A stretch of 64,000 nucleotides of DNA from Acidipropionibacterium jensenii DSM 20535 (GTDB lineage Bacteria; Actinomycetota; Actinomycetes; Propionibacteriales; Propionibacteriaceae): positions 62,001 to 126,000 of the forward strand of contig NZ_AUDD01000002.1 of assembly GCF_000425285.1 (NCBI RefSeq), written 5' to 3'. Position numbers and translations under genes: made by a program. Shown in pieces: positions 48,817 through 56,404 of this stretch. Below the pieces are notes generated by a model, which saw only the letters and a list, made by a program, of their open reading frames with translations, was not told where the DNA came from and ran no database searches. Positions within the stretch are counted from its first letter, which is position 1. Each line of letters starts with the position of its first letter.

Positions 48817-49833
48817 GTGCCACGTTGCCTCATCCTTCTCGCCCCCTCGGCCAACCACGTCTACGCGGGCCAGTCCCCCAAACTGTCATCGGCCGAGCTG
48901 ACCCTCATCTGCCCCGGGATCGGCACGGTCGCCCCCACGCAGCTGGCCGGGGTGGACTACCTGGCGGCCGACCTCGACTCCCTGGACGGTCCGCAGCTGG
49001 CGGCGATCTCGCGGGCATCGGCGACGATGGCCTACTACCTCGTCGAGGGGGATCTGCTGCGCCCGGTGGCGCTGCCCCGCACCGACCTGGTCGACGACGA
49101 CCTGGTCACCATCCCTAAGTACCAGGGCAAGACCAATGAGCAGTTCACCCGGCTGCTGCTCAACGTCACCCTGGCCGGTCTGGAGGCCGGCCCGGCCCGA
49201 CGCCGCGACGACGGACAGCGACTGGCGATCCTCGACCCGATGTGCGGACGGGGCACCACCCTGTCGACCTGCTGGCTGGAGGGTCACGACGCCTTCGGCA
49301 TCGACGACGACGCCAAGGCCCTCGAGGCGATGGCCGCCCACCTGTCGACCTGGCTGCGCCGCAAGCGGCTCAAGCACACCACCCGGGTCTCCAAGCTGCG
49401 CCGCGAGGGACGCACCCTGGGCAAGCGGTTCGACGCCGAGCTGAGACTTCCCGGCGCCGAACCGCTCACCATGGCCGCGCTGCCCGGCGACACCCGCGAC
49501 TCGGCGCAGCTGTGGGGGCGCAAGACCTTCGACGCGATCGTCACCGACGCCCCCTACGGCGTCGTGCACGGGGCCCACACCGGCTCCGGCGCCCACCGCT
49601 CCCCCGCCGGCCTGCTCGCCGAGGCCGTCCCGGTCTGGGCCTCCCAGCTGCGCAGGGGCGGGGCTCTGGGCATGTCGTGGAACACCCACGGACTGTCCCG
49701 GGAGGATCTGGAGTCGATCCTCGCCGAGGCCGGGCTGACCCCGCTCACCGGCCCCCAGTGGTCCCACTTCTCCCACCGGGTGGACTCCTCCATCCAGCGC
49801 GACCTGGTGGTGGCAGTCCGACCGGTGGACTGA
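48817..49833 (+). CDS. Trm11-like SAM-dependent RNA/DNA methyltransferase
   Basis: The 338-residue protein has a Rossmann methyltransferase core: SAM motif ILDPMCGRGTTLSTC, acidic strand GIDDDAKALEAM and catalytic motif IVTDAPYGV, where the usual N/D-P-P-Y has Ala at the second position. The layout matches tRNA guanine-N2 methyltransferases of the TRM11/THUMP group, though no THUMP domain is obvious in the N-terminal 110 residues. DNA adenine methylation is a weaker alternative. CAGAAT 6 nt upstream favours GTG 48817 over GTG 48811. Confidence 0.75.
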   Translation: MPRCLILLAPSANHVYAGQSPKLSSAELTLICPGIGTVAPTQLAGVDYLAADLDSLDGPQLAAISRASATMAYYLVEGDLLRPVALPRTDLVDDDLVTIPKYQGKTNEQFTRLLLNVTLAGLEAGPARRRDDGQRLAILDPMCGRGTTLSTCWLEGHDAFGIDDDAKALEAMAAHLSTWLRRKRLKHTTRVSKLRREGRTLGKRFDAELRLPGAEPLTMAALPGDTRDSAQLWGRKTFDAIVTDAPYGVVHGAHTGSGAHRSPAGLLAEAVPVWASQLRRGGALGMSWNTHGLSREDLESILAEAGLTPLTGPQWSHFSHRVDSSIQRDLVVAVRPVD

Positions 49834-49852
49834 CGTCCCACCCCGCGGTACA

Positions 49853-49880
49853 GCTACCGGCTACCGGCTACCGGCTACCG
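49853..49880 (+). repeat. 7-bp microsatellite, four units
   Basis: GCTACCG is repeated four times without interruption, with a fifth copy six bases later. It fills the 54-nt gap between convergent stop codons. Confidence 0.9.
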
Positions 49881-49887
49881 GACAGGG

Positions 49888-50889
49888 CTACCGCAGGATC
49901 TGGTCCAGCAGCCCCAGCTGGTTCCAGGTCTGGACCTCCTCGCCGGCCGGGTGCTCGGCGAAGGGGTACACCGTGATGTCCTTGGTCACCCCGCCGGCCG
50001 CACCGGCCCACGCGTTGTAGGCGGCCCAGGCCGTCGACGGCGGGCAGGTGGCGTCCATCATCGCGACCGAGAACAGCGCCCGGGTGCTGGCCCTGCGGGC
50101 GAAGTGCACGATGTCGAAGTGGTTGAGGGTCTGGAAGGCCCTCGACACCAGGTAGGGGTGGGTCCGCAACCAGGAGACCACTTCCAGGTAGGGCCCCGAG
50201 GCGGCCAGGTCCACCGACCGGCGGATGCACGACAGGAAGGGCGAGTCGACGCACGCCACACTCACCGGGACACCGGCCATCGCGGCCAGCCCGGCCACCG
50301 CGGCGACCTGGGCGCCACCCTGCGAGTGGCCGACCAGGGCCACCCTGGTGGGGTCGACGAGGTCCAGCGATCGGGCCACCTGAGAGGCCCGGAAGGCGTC
50401 GACGTAGAGGCGCCGGAAGTAGTGGTTCGCCGGATCGTCGAGATGGGGGGTCATGAATCCGGGAGCGCCGGACCCGCCTCCCCAGGGGCCGTCGTCGGGG
50501 GCGGTGTCGACGATGGTCGGGTGGGCCCAGCCCTGGCCGCGCGGGTCGACGACGATGTGCGCATAGCCGGCCGCCGCGAAGGGGGTCGCGAAGGGCACCC
50601 GGCGCGAGGAGCTGTACCCCTTGTACTGGACGACGACGGGCAGCGGACCGGTGGCCCCGGCAGGTGCGTGCAGCCAGGCCGACACCGGCGTCCCCAGGTA
50701 TCCGTCGAATCTGAGATCCCAGGTGTCGACGAGCCGCTGACGGTTGTCGAAGGGGGTCAGCGAGGTGTTGAGGGGGAACCTCTCGTGCTGGTCCAGGGTG
50801 GTCCCCCAGAAGGACTCGAAGTCCTCGGGCTCGGAGATCTCGGGGCGGAAGTCTCGCGACTGCTCCAGCGACAGGTCTGTCAGCGGCAT
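49888..50889 (-). CDS. Acetyl-xylan esterase / cephalosporin-C deacetylase family hydrolase
   Basis: The 333-residue alpha/beta hydrolase matches the AXE1 family: VVVQYKGYSSSRR, HIVVDPRGQGW (the family DxRGQ block) and nucleophile elbow ALVGHSQGGAQ. Asp in MMDATCPPST and His in FAEHPAGEE complete the triad. It should remove acetyl groups from small acetylated sugars in the cytosol, as no signal peptide is present. TACGAT is 6 nt before ATG 50889, which settles the start. It diverges from the sixA-like gene. Confidence 0.9.
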   Translation of the reverse strand: MPLTDLSLEQSRDFRPEISEPEDFESFWGTTLDQHERFPLNTSLTPFDNRQRLVDTWDLRFDGYLGTPVSAWLHAPAGATGPLPVVVQYKGYSSSRRVPFATPFAAAGYAHIVVDPRGQGWAHPTIVDTAPDDGPWGGGSGAPGFMTPHLDDPANHYFRRLYVDAFRASQVARSLDLVDPTRVALVGHSQGGAQVAAVAGLAAMAGVPVSVACVDSPFLSCIRRSVDLAASGPYLEVVSWLRTHPYLVSRAFQTLNHFDIVHFARRASTRALFSVAMMDATCPPSTAWAAYNAWAGAAGGVTKDITVYPFAEHPAGEEVQTWNQLGLLDQILR

Positions 50890-50895
50890 GGCCTC

Positions 50896-50901
50896 ATCGT
50901 A
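50896..50901 (-). promoter_or_regulatory. -10 of the esterase gene, leaderless
   Basis: TACGAT on the minus strand is 6 nt before ATG 50889. Confidence 0.55.
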
Positions 50902-50996
50902 ACGAGCGACCGCCGGGTCGCTGCTGCTCCGGGTGCTGGTGTCCCGGCTGCTGCTTCTCCGGCTGCTGTGTCCCCTGGGGCGCAACGGCCCCGTGA

Positions 50997-51002
50997 CAGG
51001 AT
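50997..51002 (+). promoter_or_regulatory. -10 of the SixA-like gene, leaderless
   Basis: CAGGAT is 6 nt before GTG 51009. Confidence 0.5.
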
Positions 51003-51008
51003 GGCCGG

Positions 51009-51497
51009 GTGCACACACTGTTCCTGCTGCGACATGCTCAGCCCGCGCACAGTCCGGTCACCGGGTCCGGCGACTCCCAGCGTCCGCTCACCGCGGTGGG
51101 ACGCCGACAGGCCGCCGAGGTGGGCCGATCGCTCCAGCTGCGCGGGGTCGACCTGACGCTGTGCTCCTCGGCCCTGCGCACCCGCGAGACCTTCGAGGCC
51201 ACCGGACTGAGCTGCCCGGTGGAGGTGATGCGGGCCCTCTACTCCTGCGGGGTGGACACCATGAGGCAGCGGATCTCGGAGGTCGGCGAGGAGGTGCCCA
51301 CCCTGCTGGTGGTCGGCCACGCGCCGACCGTTCCGGCGCTGGCGGCCGAGCTGTCGTCGGAGGATCCGGTCCGGTCCGAGGAGATCGCCCGCTGGTACCC
51401 GCCGGCGACCCTCACCGAGATCTCCCTCGACTGGCCCTGGGACGGGGTTCTCGACCCCTCCCGGACCGGAGTCCTGCGCGGGATCCAGCGCCTCTGA
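51009..51497 (+). CDS. SixA-type phosphohistidine phosphatase
   Basis: The 162-residue histidine-phosphatase-superfamily protein has Arg8-His9-Ala10 (LFLLRHAQP), the second Arg in LCSSALRTRETFEATG and the second His in LLVVGHAPTVPAL. RHA in place of RHG and the short length are typical of SixA, which removes phosphate from phosphohistidine proteins, and not of phosphoglycerate mutases. The physiological target is unknown. Confidence 0.88.
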   Translation: MHTLFLLRHAQPAHSPVTGSGDSQRPLTAVGRRQAAEVGRSLQLRGVDLTLCSSALRTRETFEATGLSCPVEVMRALYSCGVDTMRQRISEVGEEVPTLLVVGHAPTVPALAAELSSEDPVRSEEIARWYPPATLTEISLDWPWDGVLDPSRTGVLRGIQRL

Positions 51498-51588
51498 GTC
51501 GAACCCGACTTCTCTGAGCGGGATCGGGTGCCGATGGGGAGGTCTCGCCCCCGAGGAGATCGGTGGCCGACCGGCGGGTCGGCCCGGT

Positions 51589-52461
51589 TCAGGCCGCTCC
51601 GGGCACCGCCGGGGCGGAGACCGTTCCCGTCGGCGGCAGCAGTTCGACGGCCTTGGAGGTGAATCCGCTGAACACCCACCAGACGAGACCGGCCAGCACT
51701 GCCAACGCGACCAGCAGAATGATCACCAGCAGCGGGACCAGCCGTCTGTTCTCGCTCAGCTCCGGGCCGTGGTGGAGGCTCGGCGGCTCGGGTGCCGGCC
51801 GAGGAGCCGGTGGCGCGTTGAAGACCGGCGCCGGAGACTCACCGGGAGCTCGGACCGCCTGGGCGTACTCGGCCTGAGGGTCGCGGAACCAGGTGGAGGG
51901 CAGGCTGCCCTCCTGGTGGTGCCCCTGGGGACGCGGCACGACCCGCGAGGAGGGTCGCGACGGGCTCTGATGAGGTGTGGGTGGGTTGAGCAGCCGGGGC
52001 GCCTCGTCGGGTGCCGACTGCCCGATGACCTGAGTCATCTCGGAGTCCTGCTCGCGACCGGGGGCCGGCATCACCGGCATCACCCTTGTGGCGTCCGGAT
52101 CGTCGGAGCCGCCCGCACCGAGGGCGCCGAACACCGGGATCACCCGGGTGACGGCCTCATCGAGAGGTCCCGGGGGCACCGCCGCCGACGGGCCCGGACG
52201 GGCTCCGGGGTGACCTCCTCCCGGGCGTCCGGTTGTCGAGGGACCCGCCTGCACCGGCCCCGGCAGGCCGGAGTGAGGAGTGCCCGGGGGGGTGGGTCGA
52301 CGCACCCGAGGACGGGTCAGATCGGGGGACTCCTGGCGGGCCAGGGCGTCCAGAGCCGGGTCGGTCAGCCGCACAGCGCCGGCCAGACGCAGGTCGAGGG
52401 CGCACCTCGGACAGGTGGTCTCCAGAGCCCCCAATCGGGCTCCACACCTCGCGCAGAACAC
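51589..52461 (-). CDS. Zinc-ribbon membrane protein with disordered linker
   Basis: No family function is known to me. The 290-residue product begins with a four-cysteine zinc ribbon (FCARCGARLGALETTCPRCALDL). A long Pro/Gly/Ser-rich linker follows with three related motifs (TRVIPV, TRVMPV, TQVIGQ), then one membrane segment at about 243-266 and a short outer tail. The motifs, each preceded by acidic or Ala residues, might be binding or phosphorylation sites. It diverges from the serine hydrolase gene. Confidence 0.75.
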   Translation of the reverse strand: MFCARCGARLGALETTCPRCALDLRLAGAVRLTDPALDALARQESPDLTRPRVRRPTPPGTPHSGLPGPVQAGPSTTGRPGGGHPGARPGPSAAVPPGPLDEAVTRVIPVFGALGAGGSDDPDATRVMPVMPAPGREQDSEMTQVIGQSAPDEAPRLLNPPTPHQSPSRPSSRVVPRPQGHHQEGSLPSTWFRDPQAEYAQAVRAPGESPAPVFNAPPAPRPAPEPPSLHHGPELSENRRLVPLLVIILLVALAVLAGLVWWVFSGFTSKAVELLPPTGTVSAPAVPGAA

Positions 52462-52493
52462 GTGGAGTGCCCCCTTCCGTCATCCCGATGATC

Positions 52494-52499
52494 CAGAAT
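52494..52499 (+). promoter_or_regulatory. -10 of the serine hydrolase gene, leaderless
   Basis: CAGAAT is 6 nt before GTG 52506. Confidence 0.5.
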
Positions 52500-52505
52500 A
52501 CAAGG

Positions 52506-53501
52506 GTGTCCCCGTCTTCTCCGACCAGAATCCCACGGGACCGGCGCGCCGTGCGCACCCTCGTCGTGGCAGTCGTCGTCGCGGTGATCGCCGCGGCGGC
52601 GATCCTGGCAGCGACCCGGGCCGGCCACCGAGGCGGCTCGGCGTCGGGTTCCGGGCATTCCTCCGGGGGTCCGGCGACGGCCCTGGCCACCCGCCCCTCC
52701 GCCGGTCCGCACTCACAGCAGACTGCCACCACGCATAGTCCTGCCGATTCCCGCAGCCCCGCCTCCCCCGCCCCTGCACCGGCCAGCGCGGCCGTGCACG
52801 CGGTCAGCACCTCGACCGGTGCCGCGATGGGCCTGTCCATCACCCCGGTAGGCTCCACCGGCCGGCCGTGGACCTCCGGGACCCTGGGCGCCGGCGCGGC
52901 CTGGTCGACCATCAAGGTGCCGCTGGTGATGGCCTCGCTCAGCGCCGGCACCGCCACCCTCGGGGACGCCGATGTCCGGGCCGCCATCATCTCCTCCGAC
53001 AACGCGGCCGCCGAGCGACTCACCCGACGGCTCGGCACCGACGCCGCCGCCGCATCCGCGGTGAAGGCCCAGCTGGTGGCCCGCGGGGACACCACGACGG
53101 TCCCGGCCAGGGTGCGCACCCGGCCGGACTTCTCGGTGCTCGGACAGACCTCATGGCGTCTCGACGACCAGGCCGCCTTCCTGGCCACCGCCGCCTGCCG
53201 GCCGCACGACGCCGGCCTGCTGAAGCTGATGGGCCAGATCGAGCAGGACCAGCGGTGGGGGTTGGGGACCCTGCCGGGAGCCCGGTTCAAGGGCGGCTGG
53301 GGGCCCGACACCTCGGGGCACTATCTGGTGCGCCAGGTGGGCCTGGTGACCGTCTCGGGACGCAGCTACGCGGTCGCGATGGCGGCACGGGCCCCGGACG
53401 GGAGTTTCGCCGCCGGCACCGCCGCCCTCGATCAGTTGGCCACGCGGCTTCCCGCCCTGGTCAGGGCCCTGCCGGCAGGTGCCGCGAAGGGACGGTGCTG
53501 A
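52506..53501 (+). CDS. Membrane-anchored beta-lactamase-fold serine hydrolase
   Basis: The 331-residue product has a basic N-terminus, a signal anchor (LVVAVVVAVIAAAAILAA), a Ser/Ala/Thr/Pro linker and a penicillin-recognising domain. Motifs are S-x-x-K in AAWSTIKVPL and SDN in IISSDNAAAERL, with KGGWG in place of KTG. No class A ExxLN loop is seen, so true beta-lactamase activity is doubtful. A role in peptidoglycan or in binding beta-lactam-like ligands is more likely. GTG 52506 is favoured by CAGAAT 6 nt upstream; ATG 52488 is in frame. Confidence 0.8.
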   Translation: MSPSSPTRIPRDRRAVRTLVVAVVVAVIAAAAILAATRAGHRGGSASGSGHSSGGPATALATRPSAGPHSQQTATTHSPADSRSPASPAPAPASAAVHAVSTSTGAAMGLSITPVGSTGRPWTSGTLGAGAAWSTIKVPLVMASLSAGTATLGDADVRAAIISSDNAAAERLTRRLGTDAAAASAVKAQLVARGDTTTVPARVRTRPDFSVLGQTSWRLDDQAAFLATAACRPHDAGLLKLMGQIEQDQRWGLGTLPGARFKGGWGPDTSGHYLVRQVGLVTVSGRSYAVAMAARAPDGSFAAGTAALDQLATRLPALVRALPAGAAKGRC

Positions 53502-53527
53502 AGGACGGTGCTGAGGGGCGGTGCTGA
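53490..53527 (+). repeat. Three 13-bp tandem repeats across a stop codon
   Basis: GGACGGTGCTGA occurs at 53490 and 53503, with a variant at 53516. The first copy encodes the last residues and stop of the serine hydrolase, so slippage here would change its C-terminus. Confidence 0.75.
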
Positions 53528-53601
53528 CGGCGTCCCGCCGCCGGCCGGAACGTCCGTCCCGGCGTGCTCTGTAGCGTGTCCGTAACACGCCCTGCCAAGC
53601 T

Positions 53602-53639
53602 GTCACACGCCGGTAACAGCGACTGAACTGCTCCGCAAC
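53602..53639 (+). promoter_or_regulatory. GlnR-like binding array upstream of amtB
   Basis: GTCAC, GTAAC, TGAAC and GCAAC occur in a row, each separated by exactly 6 nt (11-bp period). This reproduces the gTnAC-n6-GaAAC a/b-site layout of actinobacterial GlnR. A further GTAAC is at 53582. The array is just upstream of the -10, fit for activation. Confidence 0.65.
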
Positions 53640-53649
53640 GCAGCGCCTC

Positions 53650-53655
53650 AAGAAT
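53650..53655 (+). promoter_or_regulatory. -10 of amtB, leaderless
   Basis: AAGAAT is 7 nt before ATG 53663. Confidence 0.45.
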
Positions 53656-53662
53656 ACGGGGC

Positions 53663-55021
53663 ATGACACCACTACCTATCCTTGAGATCAGCGCGGGTGA
53701 TACCGCCTGGGTCTTGGCGAGCGCCTCACTCGTGCTCCTGATGACCCCGGCACTGGCGTTCTTCTACGGAGGCATGGTGCGCGCCAAGGGCGTGCTCAAC
53801 ATGCTCATGATGACCGTGATCCCGATGGCGACCGTCGCCGTCCTGTGGATCCTCTTCGGATTCTCGATGGCCTTCGGCGATGCCAAGGGCTTCAGCGGCA
53901 ACCCCTTCCAGTACATGGGAATGCACGGTGTGATCGGCCAGGAGGTCGGCACCATCCCGATGTACGCCTTCGCGGCGTTCCAGTCTGCCTTCGCCATCAT
54001 CGCCGTCGCCCTGGTCGCCGGCGCTGCCGCCGACCGGATGAAGTTCTCCGCCTGGATCGTCTTCAGCGCCCTGTGGGCGATCCTCTGTTACTTCCCGGCC
54101 GCCCACTGGGTGTTCGGCACCGGCTGGATCCTCAACAAGATGCACGCCGTCGACTTCGCCGGTGGCACCGCGATCCACATCAACGCCGGCGCCGGGGCTC
54201 TGGCCCTGGCAATCGTGCTGGGCAAGCGCGTCGGATTCGGTTCCAAGCCGATGCGCCCCCACAACACCACCATGGTGATGCTGGGCGCCACCGGCCTGTG
54301 GTTCGGCTGGTTCGGGTTCAACGCCGGTTCGGCGCTGGGCGCCAATGAGGTGGCCGGCTACGCCTGGATCAACACCCTGCTGGGTGCCGGCACCGCCTTC
54401 CTCGGCTGGATCCTCGTGGAGCGGATCCGCGACGGACACCCCACCACCCTGGGCGCCGCCTCCGGCATGGTCGCCGGCCTGGTCGGCATCACCCCCGCCT
54501 GTGCCGCGGTCTCCCCGCTCGGCGCGATCGTCGTCGGCTTCCTCTGCGGCATCGTCTGCGCCCTGGCCGTCGGACTCAAGTACCGGTTCGGCTATGACGA
54601 CTCCCTCGACGTCGTCGGCGTCCACATGGTCGGCGGCTTCGTCGGCACCGTGCTGATCGGCTTCCTCGGCGATCCGAACTACATGGCCCTGGGCCACGAG
54701 GGATCCCTGGAGGCCAACGGCTCCGGACTGTTCTACAGCGGCTCCGCCAAGCTTCTCGGCATCCAGCTGGTCTGCGCCCTGGCCGTCATGGTCTACAGCT
54801 TCGTGGTGAGTTTCATCATCGCCTACGCCATCAAGAAGACCATGGGCATCCGGATCACCACCAAGCAGGAGCTCACCGGCATTGACCTGGTGGAGCACGC
54901 CGAGGCCGGCTACGACCTGTCCAACGTCCGCTACACCTCGATGCGGATCCGCGACTCCCTCGTGGTCCCGTCCTCCTCCAGCAGCTCCAAAGACTCCGAC
55001 AAGACGGGAGCGAAGGCATGA
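53663..55021 (+). CDS. amtB: Ammonium transporter
   Basis: The 452-residue channel has eleven membrane segments. Family blocks are ALAFFYGGMVRAKGVLNM, DFAGGTAIHINAGAGALALA with the pore histidine, and VGVHMVGGFVGTVLIG with the second pore histidine. It conducts ammonia/ammonium. The C-terminal tail (GIRITTKQELTGIDLVEHAEAGYDL) is the conserved PII-contact region. No signal peptide precedes the first helix. Its stop overlaps the PII gene, and a GlnR-like array precedes it, so nitrogen-limited expression is expected. Confidence 0.97.
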   Translation: MTPLPILEISAGDTAWVLASASLVLLMTPALAFFYGGMVRAKGVLNMLMMTVIPMATVAVLWILFGFSMAFGDAKGFSGNPFQYMGMHGVIGQEVGTIPMYAFAAFQSAFAIIAVALVAGAAADRMKFSAWIVFSALWAILCYFPAAHWVFGTGWILNKMHAVDFAGGTAIHINAGAGALALAIVLGKRVGFGSKPMRPHNTTMVMLGATGLWFGWFGFNAGSALGANEVAGYAWINTLLGAGTAFLGWILVERIRDGHPTTLGAASGMVAGLVGITPACAAVSPLGAIVVGFLCGIVCALAVGLKYRFGYDDSLDVVGVHMVGGFVGTVLIGFLGDPNYMALGHEGSLEANGSGLFYSGSAKLLGIQLVCALAVMVYSFVVSFIIAYAIKKTMGIRITTKQELTGIDLVEHAEAGYDLSNVRYTSMRIRDSLVVPSSSSSSKDSDKTGAKA

Positions 55022-55356
55022 AACTCATCACAGCCATCGTCCAGCAGGCAGCCCTGGAGAACGTCCAGGTCGCCCTCGCGCAAGTCGGAATCGCCGGAAT
55101 GACGATCTCGGAGGCCAGCGGCTACGCCCGCCAGCGCGGCCACGTCGAGGTCTACCGCGGAGCCGAGTTCACCATCGACTTCGTCGAGAAGGTCCGCATC
55201 GAGATCCTCAGCAGCGACACCGCCTGGGAGGAGATCACCAAGACCATCTGCGACGCAGCCCGGACCGGTGAGATCGGCGACGGCAAGGTCTGGGTGACCC
55301 CCATCGAGGAGGTCATCCGGATCCGCACCGGCGAGCGTGGAGATGCCGCCATCTGA
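55018..55356 (+). CDS. glnB: PII nitrogen regulatory protein with Phe at T-loop position 51
   Basis: The 112-residue protein senses ATP/ADP and 2-oxoglutarate and gates AmtB. Standard blocks are MKLITAIV, the T-loop GHVEVYRGAEFTIDF and the B-loop ARTGEIGDGKVWVTP. Residue 51, normally the tyrosine that is uridylylated or adenylylated, is Phe; Tyr46 is retained. Lys58 is conserved. Its ATG overlaps the amtB stop (ATGA). Covalent control at position 51 is therefore impossible, leaving effector control. An 18-bp terminator follows. Confidence 0.96.
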   Translation: MKLITAIVQQAALENVQVALAQVGIAGMTISEASGYARQRGHVEVYRGAEFTIDFVEKVRIEILSSDTAWEEITKTICDAARTGEIGDGKVWVTPIEEVIRIRTGERGDAAI

Positions 55357-55361
55357 CCCAC

Positions 55362-55400
55362 ACGCCGAGCCGGTCATGGACGCCATGACCGGCTCGGCGT
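55362..55400. terminator. amtB-glnB terminator
   Basis: Perfect 18-bp arms (55362-55379 and 55383-55400) with loop ACG, starting 6 nt after the glnB stop. Confidence 0.92.
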
Positions 55401-55567
55401 CTCCGCGCCCGTGAGGCGCACCACAATCCCCCCGTCCCGTCACAGAGTCTGTGTGGTGTCCGGTTCCTCGGACTCCCGCGTGGTGTCAGACCTCCGTGTC
55501 GGGGCGGGGCCTCGCCGTCCTCCCCCGGCACCAGCCCGACGGGACGCCGGCCGCTGAGCCCGGCGGC

Positions 55568-56404
55568 TCAGCCGGCCAGCTCGGTGCGCAGCGCCCGGCC
55601 GACGTCGGCCATCGCGGCGAGCACCTCGTCGCGCACCCCCTCGCCCATCTGCACCGAGCGGTCCCAGTTGGCCAGCACCGCGTAGCCGATCCGGCGCCGG
55701 GGACTCATCACCACCCCGATGTCGGCGCGCACCACGCCGATCGTGCCGGTCTTGTTCCACAGCCAGATGTCGCGGTCGAAGTAGTAGTGGGCCAGCGGGT
55801 CCAGACCGAAGGCCGAGGCGACCATCGACAGATCCATCCCGGCCCCCAGCCAGCGCTGCAGGACATCGGCCGAGGAGCGCGACAGGTCCTGGCCGCGGGC
55901 CAGCCGGGCGCAGAACCGGACCAGCTCGGCCGCCGTCCCGTGGGACAGGGTCCTCGGGGCGCCGGGCGGGATCGGCCAGCGCACGCAGTCGTCGAGCCCG
56001 GAGTCGCGGTACCCCAGCTCCCGGGTGTGCTGCTGGACGACGTCCAGCCCGATCACCCGCACCAGGGTGTTGGTGGCCGCGTTGTCGCTGACCGCTCCGA
56101 TGAGGGCGGCGACGTCGTAGAGGCTCAGGTCGTTCTGCTGCAGCAGGTACCACAGCCCGGAGTTGTCCATCCACTCCGCCGGACGCCGGGTGACGCGGTC
56201 CTCCAGGCTGCGCCGACCGGCGTCCACCTCGTGCAGCAGCCGGTGCAGCATGAAGATCTTGCCGACGCTGGCGGTGTCCTGGACACGGTCGGGATCCAGT
56301 TCGGCGAGCAGTTGGCCGGAGTCGATGTCGACCGCCCGTGCCGACCAGCGCACCCCCGCCACCTCCCGCAGCCTCTGCGGGATGTCTCGACAACTGATGG
56401 TCAT
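55568..56404 (-). CDS. Class A beta-lactamase-fold serine hydrolase, second paralogue
   Basis: The 278-residue protein has Ser46-x-x-Lys49 (TASVGK), Ser106-Asp-Asn108 (AVSDNAAT) and Lys218-Thr-Gly220 (NKTGTIG). No signal peptide is seen, so it is cytosolic, unlike resistance beta-lactamases. The omega-loop ExxLN is not evident. Its active-site spacing matches the paralogue at 57456-58331, to which it is clearly related. Its ATG overlaps the stop of the C45-type enzyme. I infer a D-amino-acid amidase, DD-peptidase or lactam hydrolase step in the same pathway. Confidence 0.85.
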   Translation of the reverse strand: MTISCRDIPQRLREVAGVRWSARAVDIDSGQLLAELDPDRVQDTASVGKIFMLHRLLHEVDAGRRSLEDRVTRRPAEWMDNSGLWYLLQQNDLSLYDVAALIGAVSDNAATNTLVRVIGLDVVQQHTRELGYRDSGLDDCVRWPIPPGAPRTLSHGTAAELVRFCARLARGQDLSRSSADVLQRWLGAGMDLSMVASAFGLDPLAHYYFDRDIWLWNKTGTIGVVRADIGVVMSPRRRIGYAVLANWDRSVQMGEGVRDEVLAAMADVGRALRTELAG

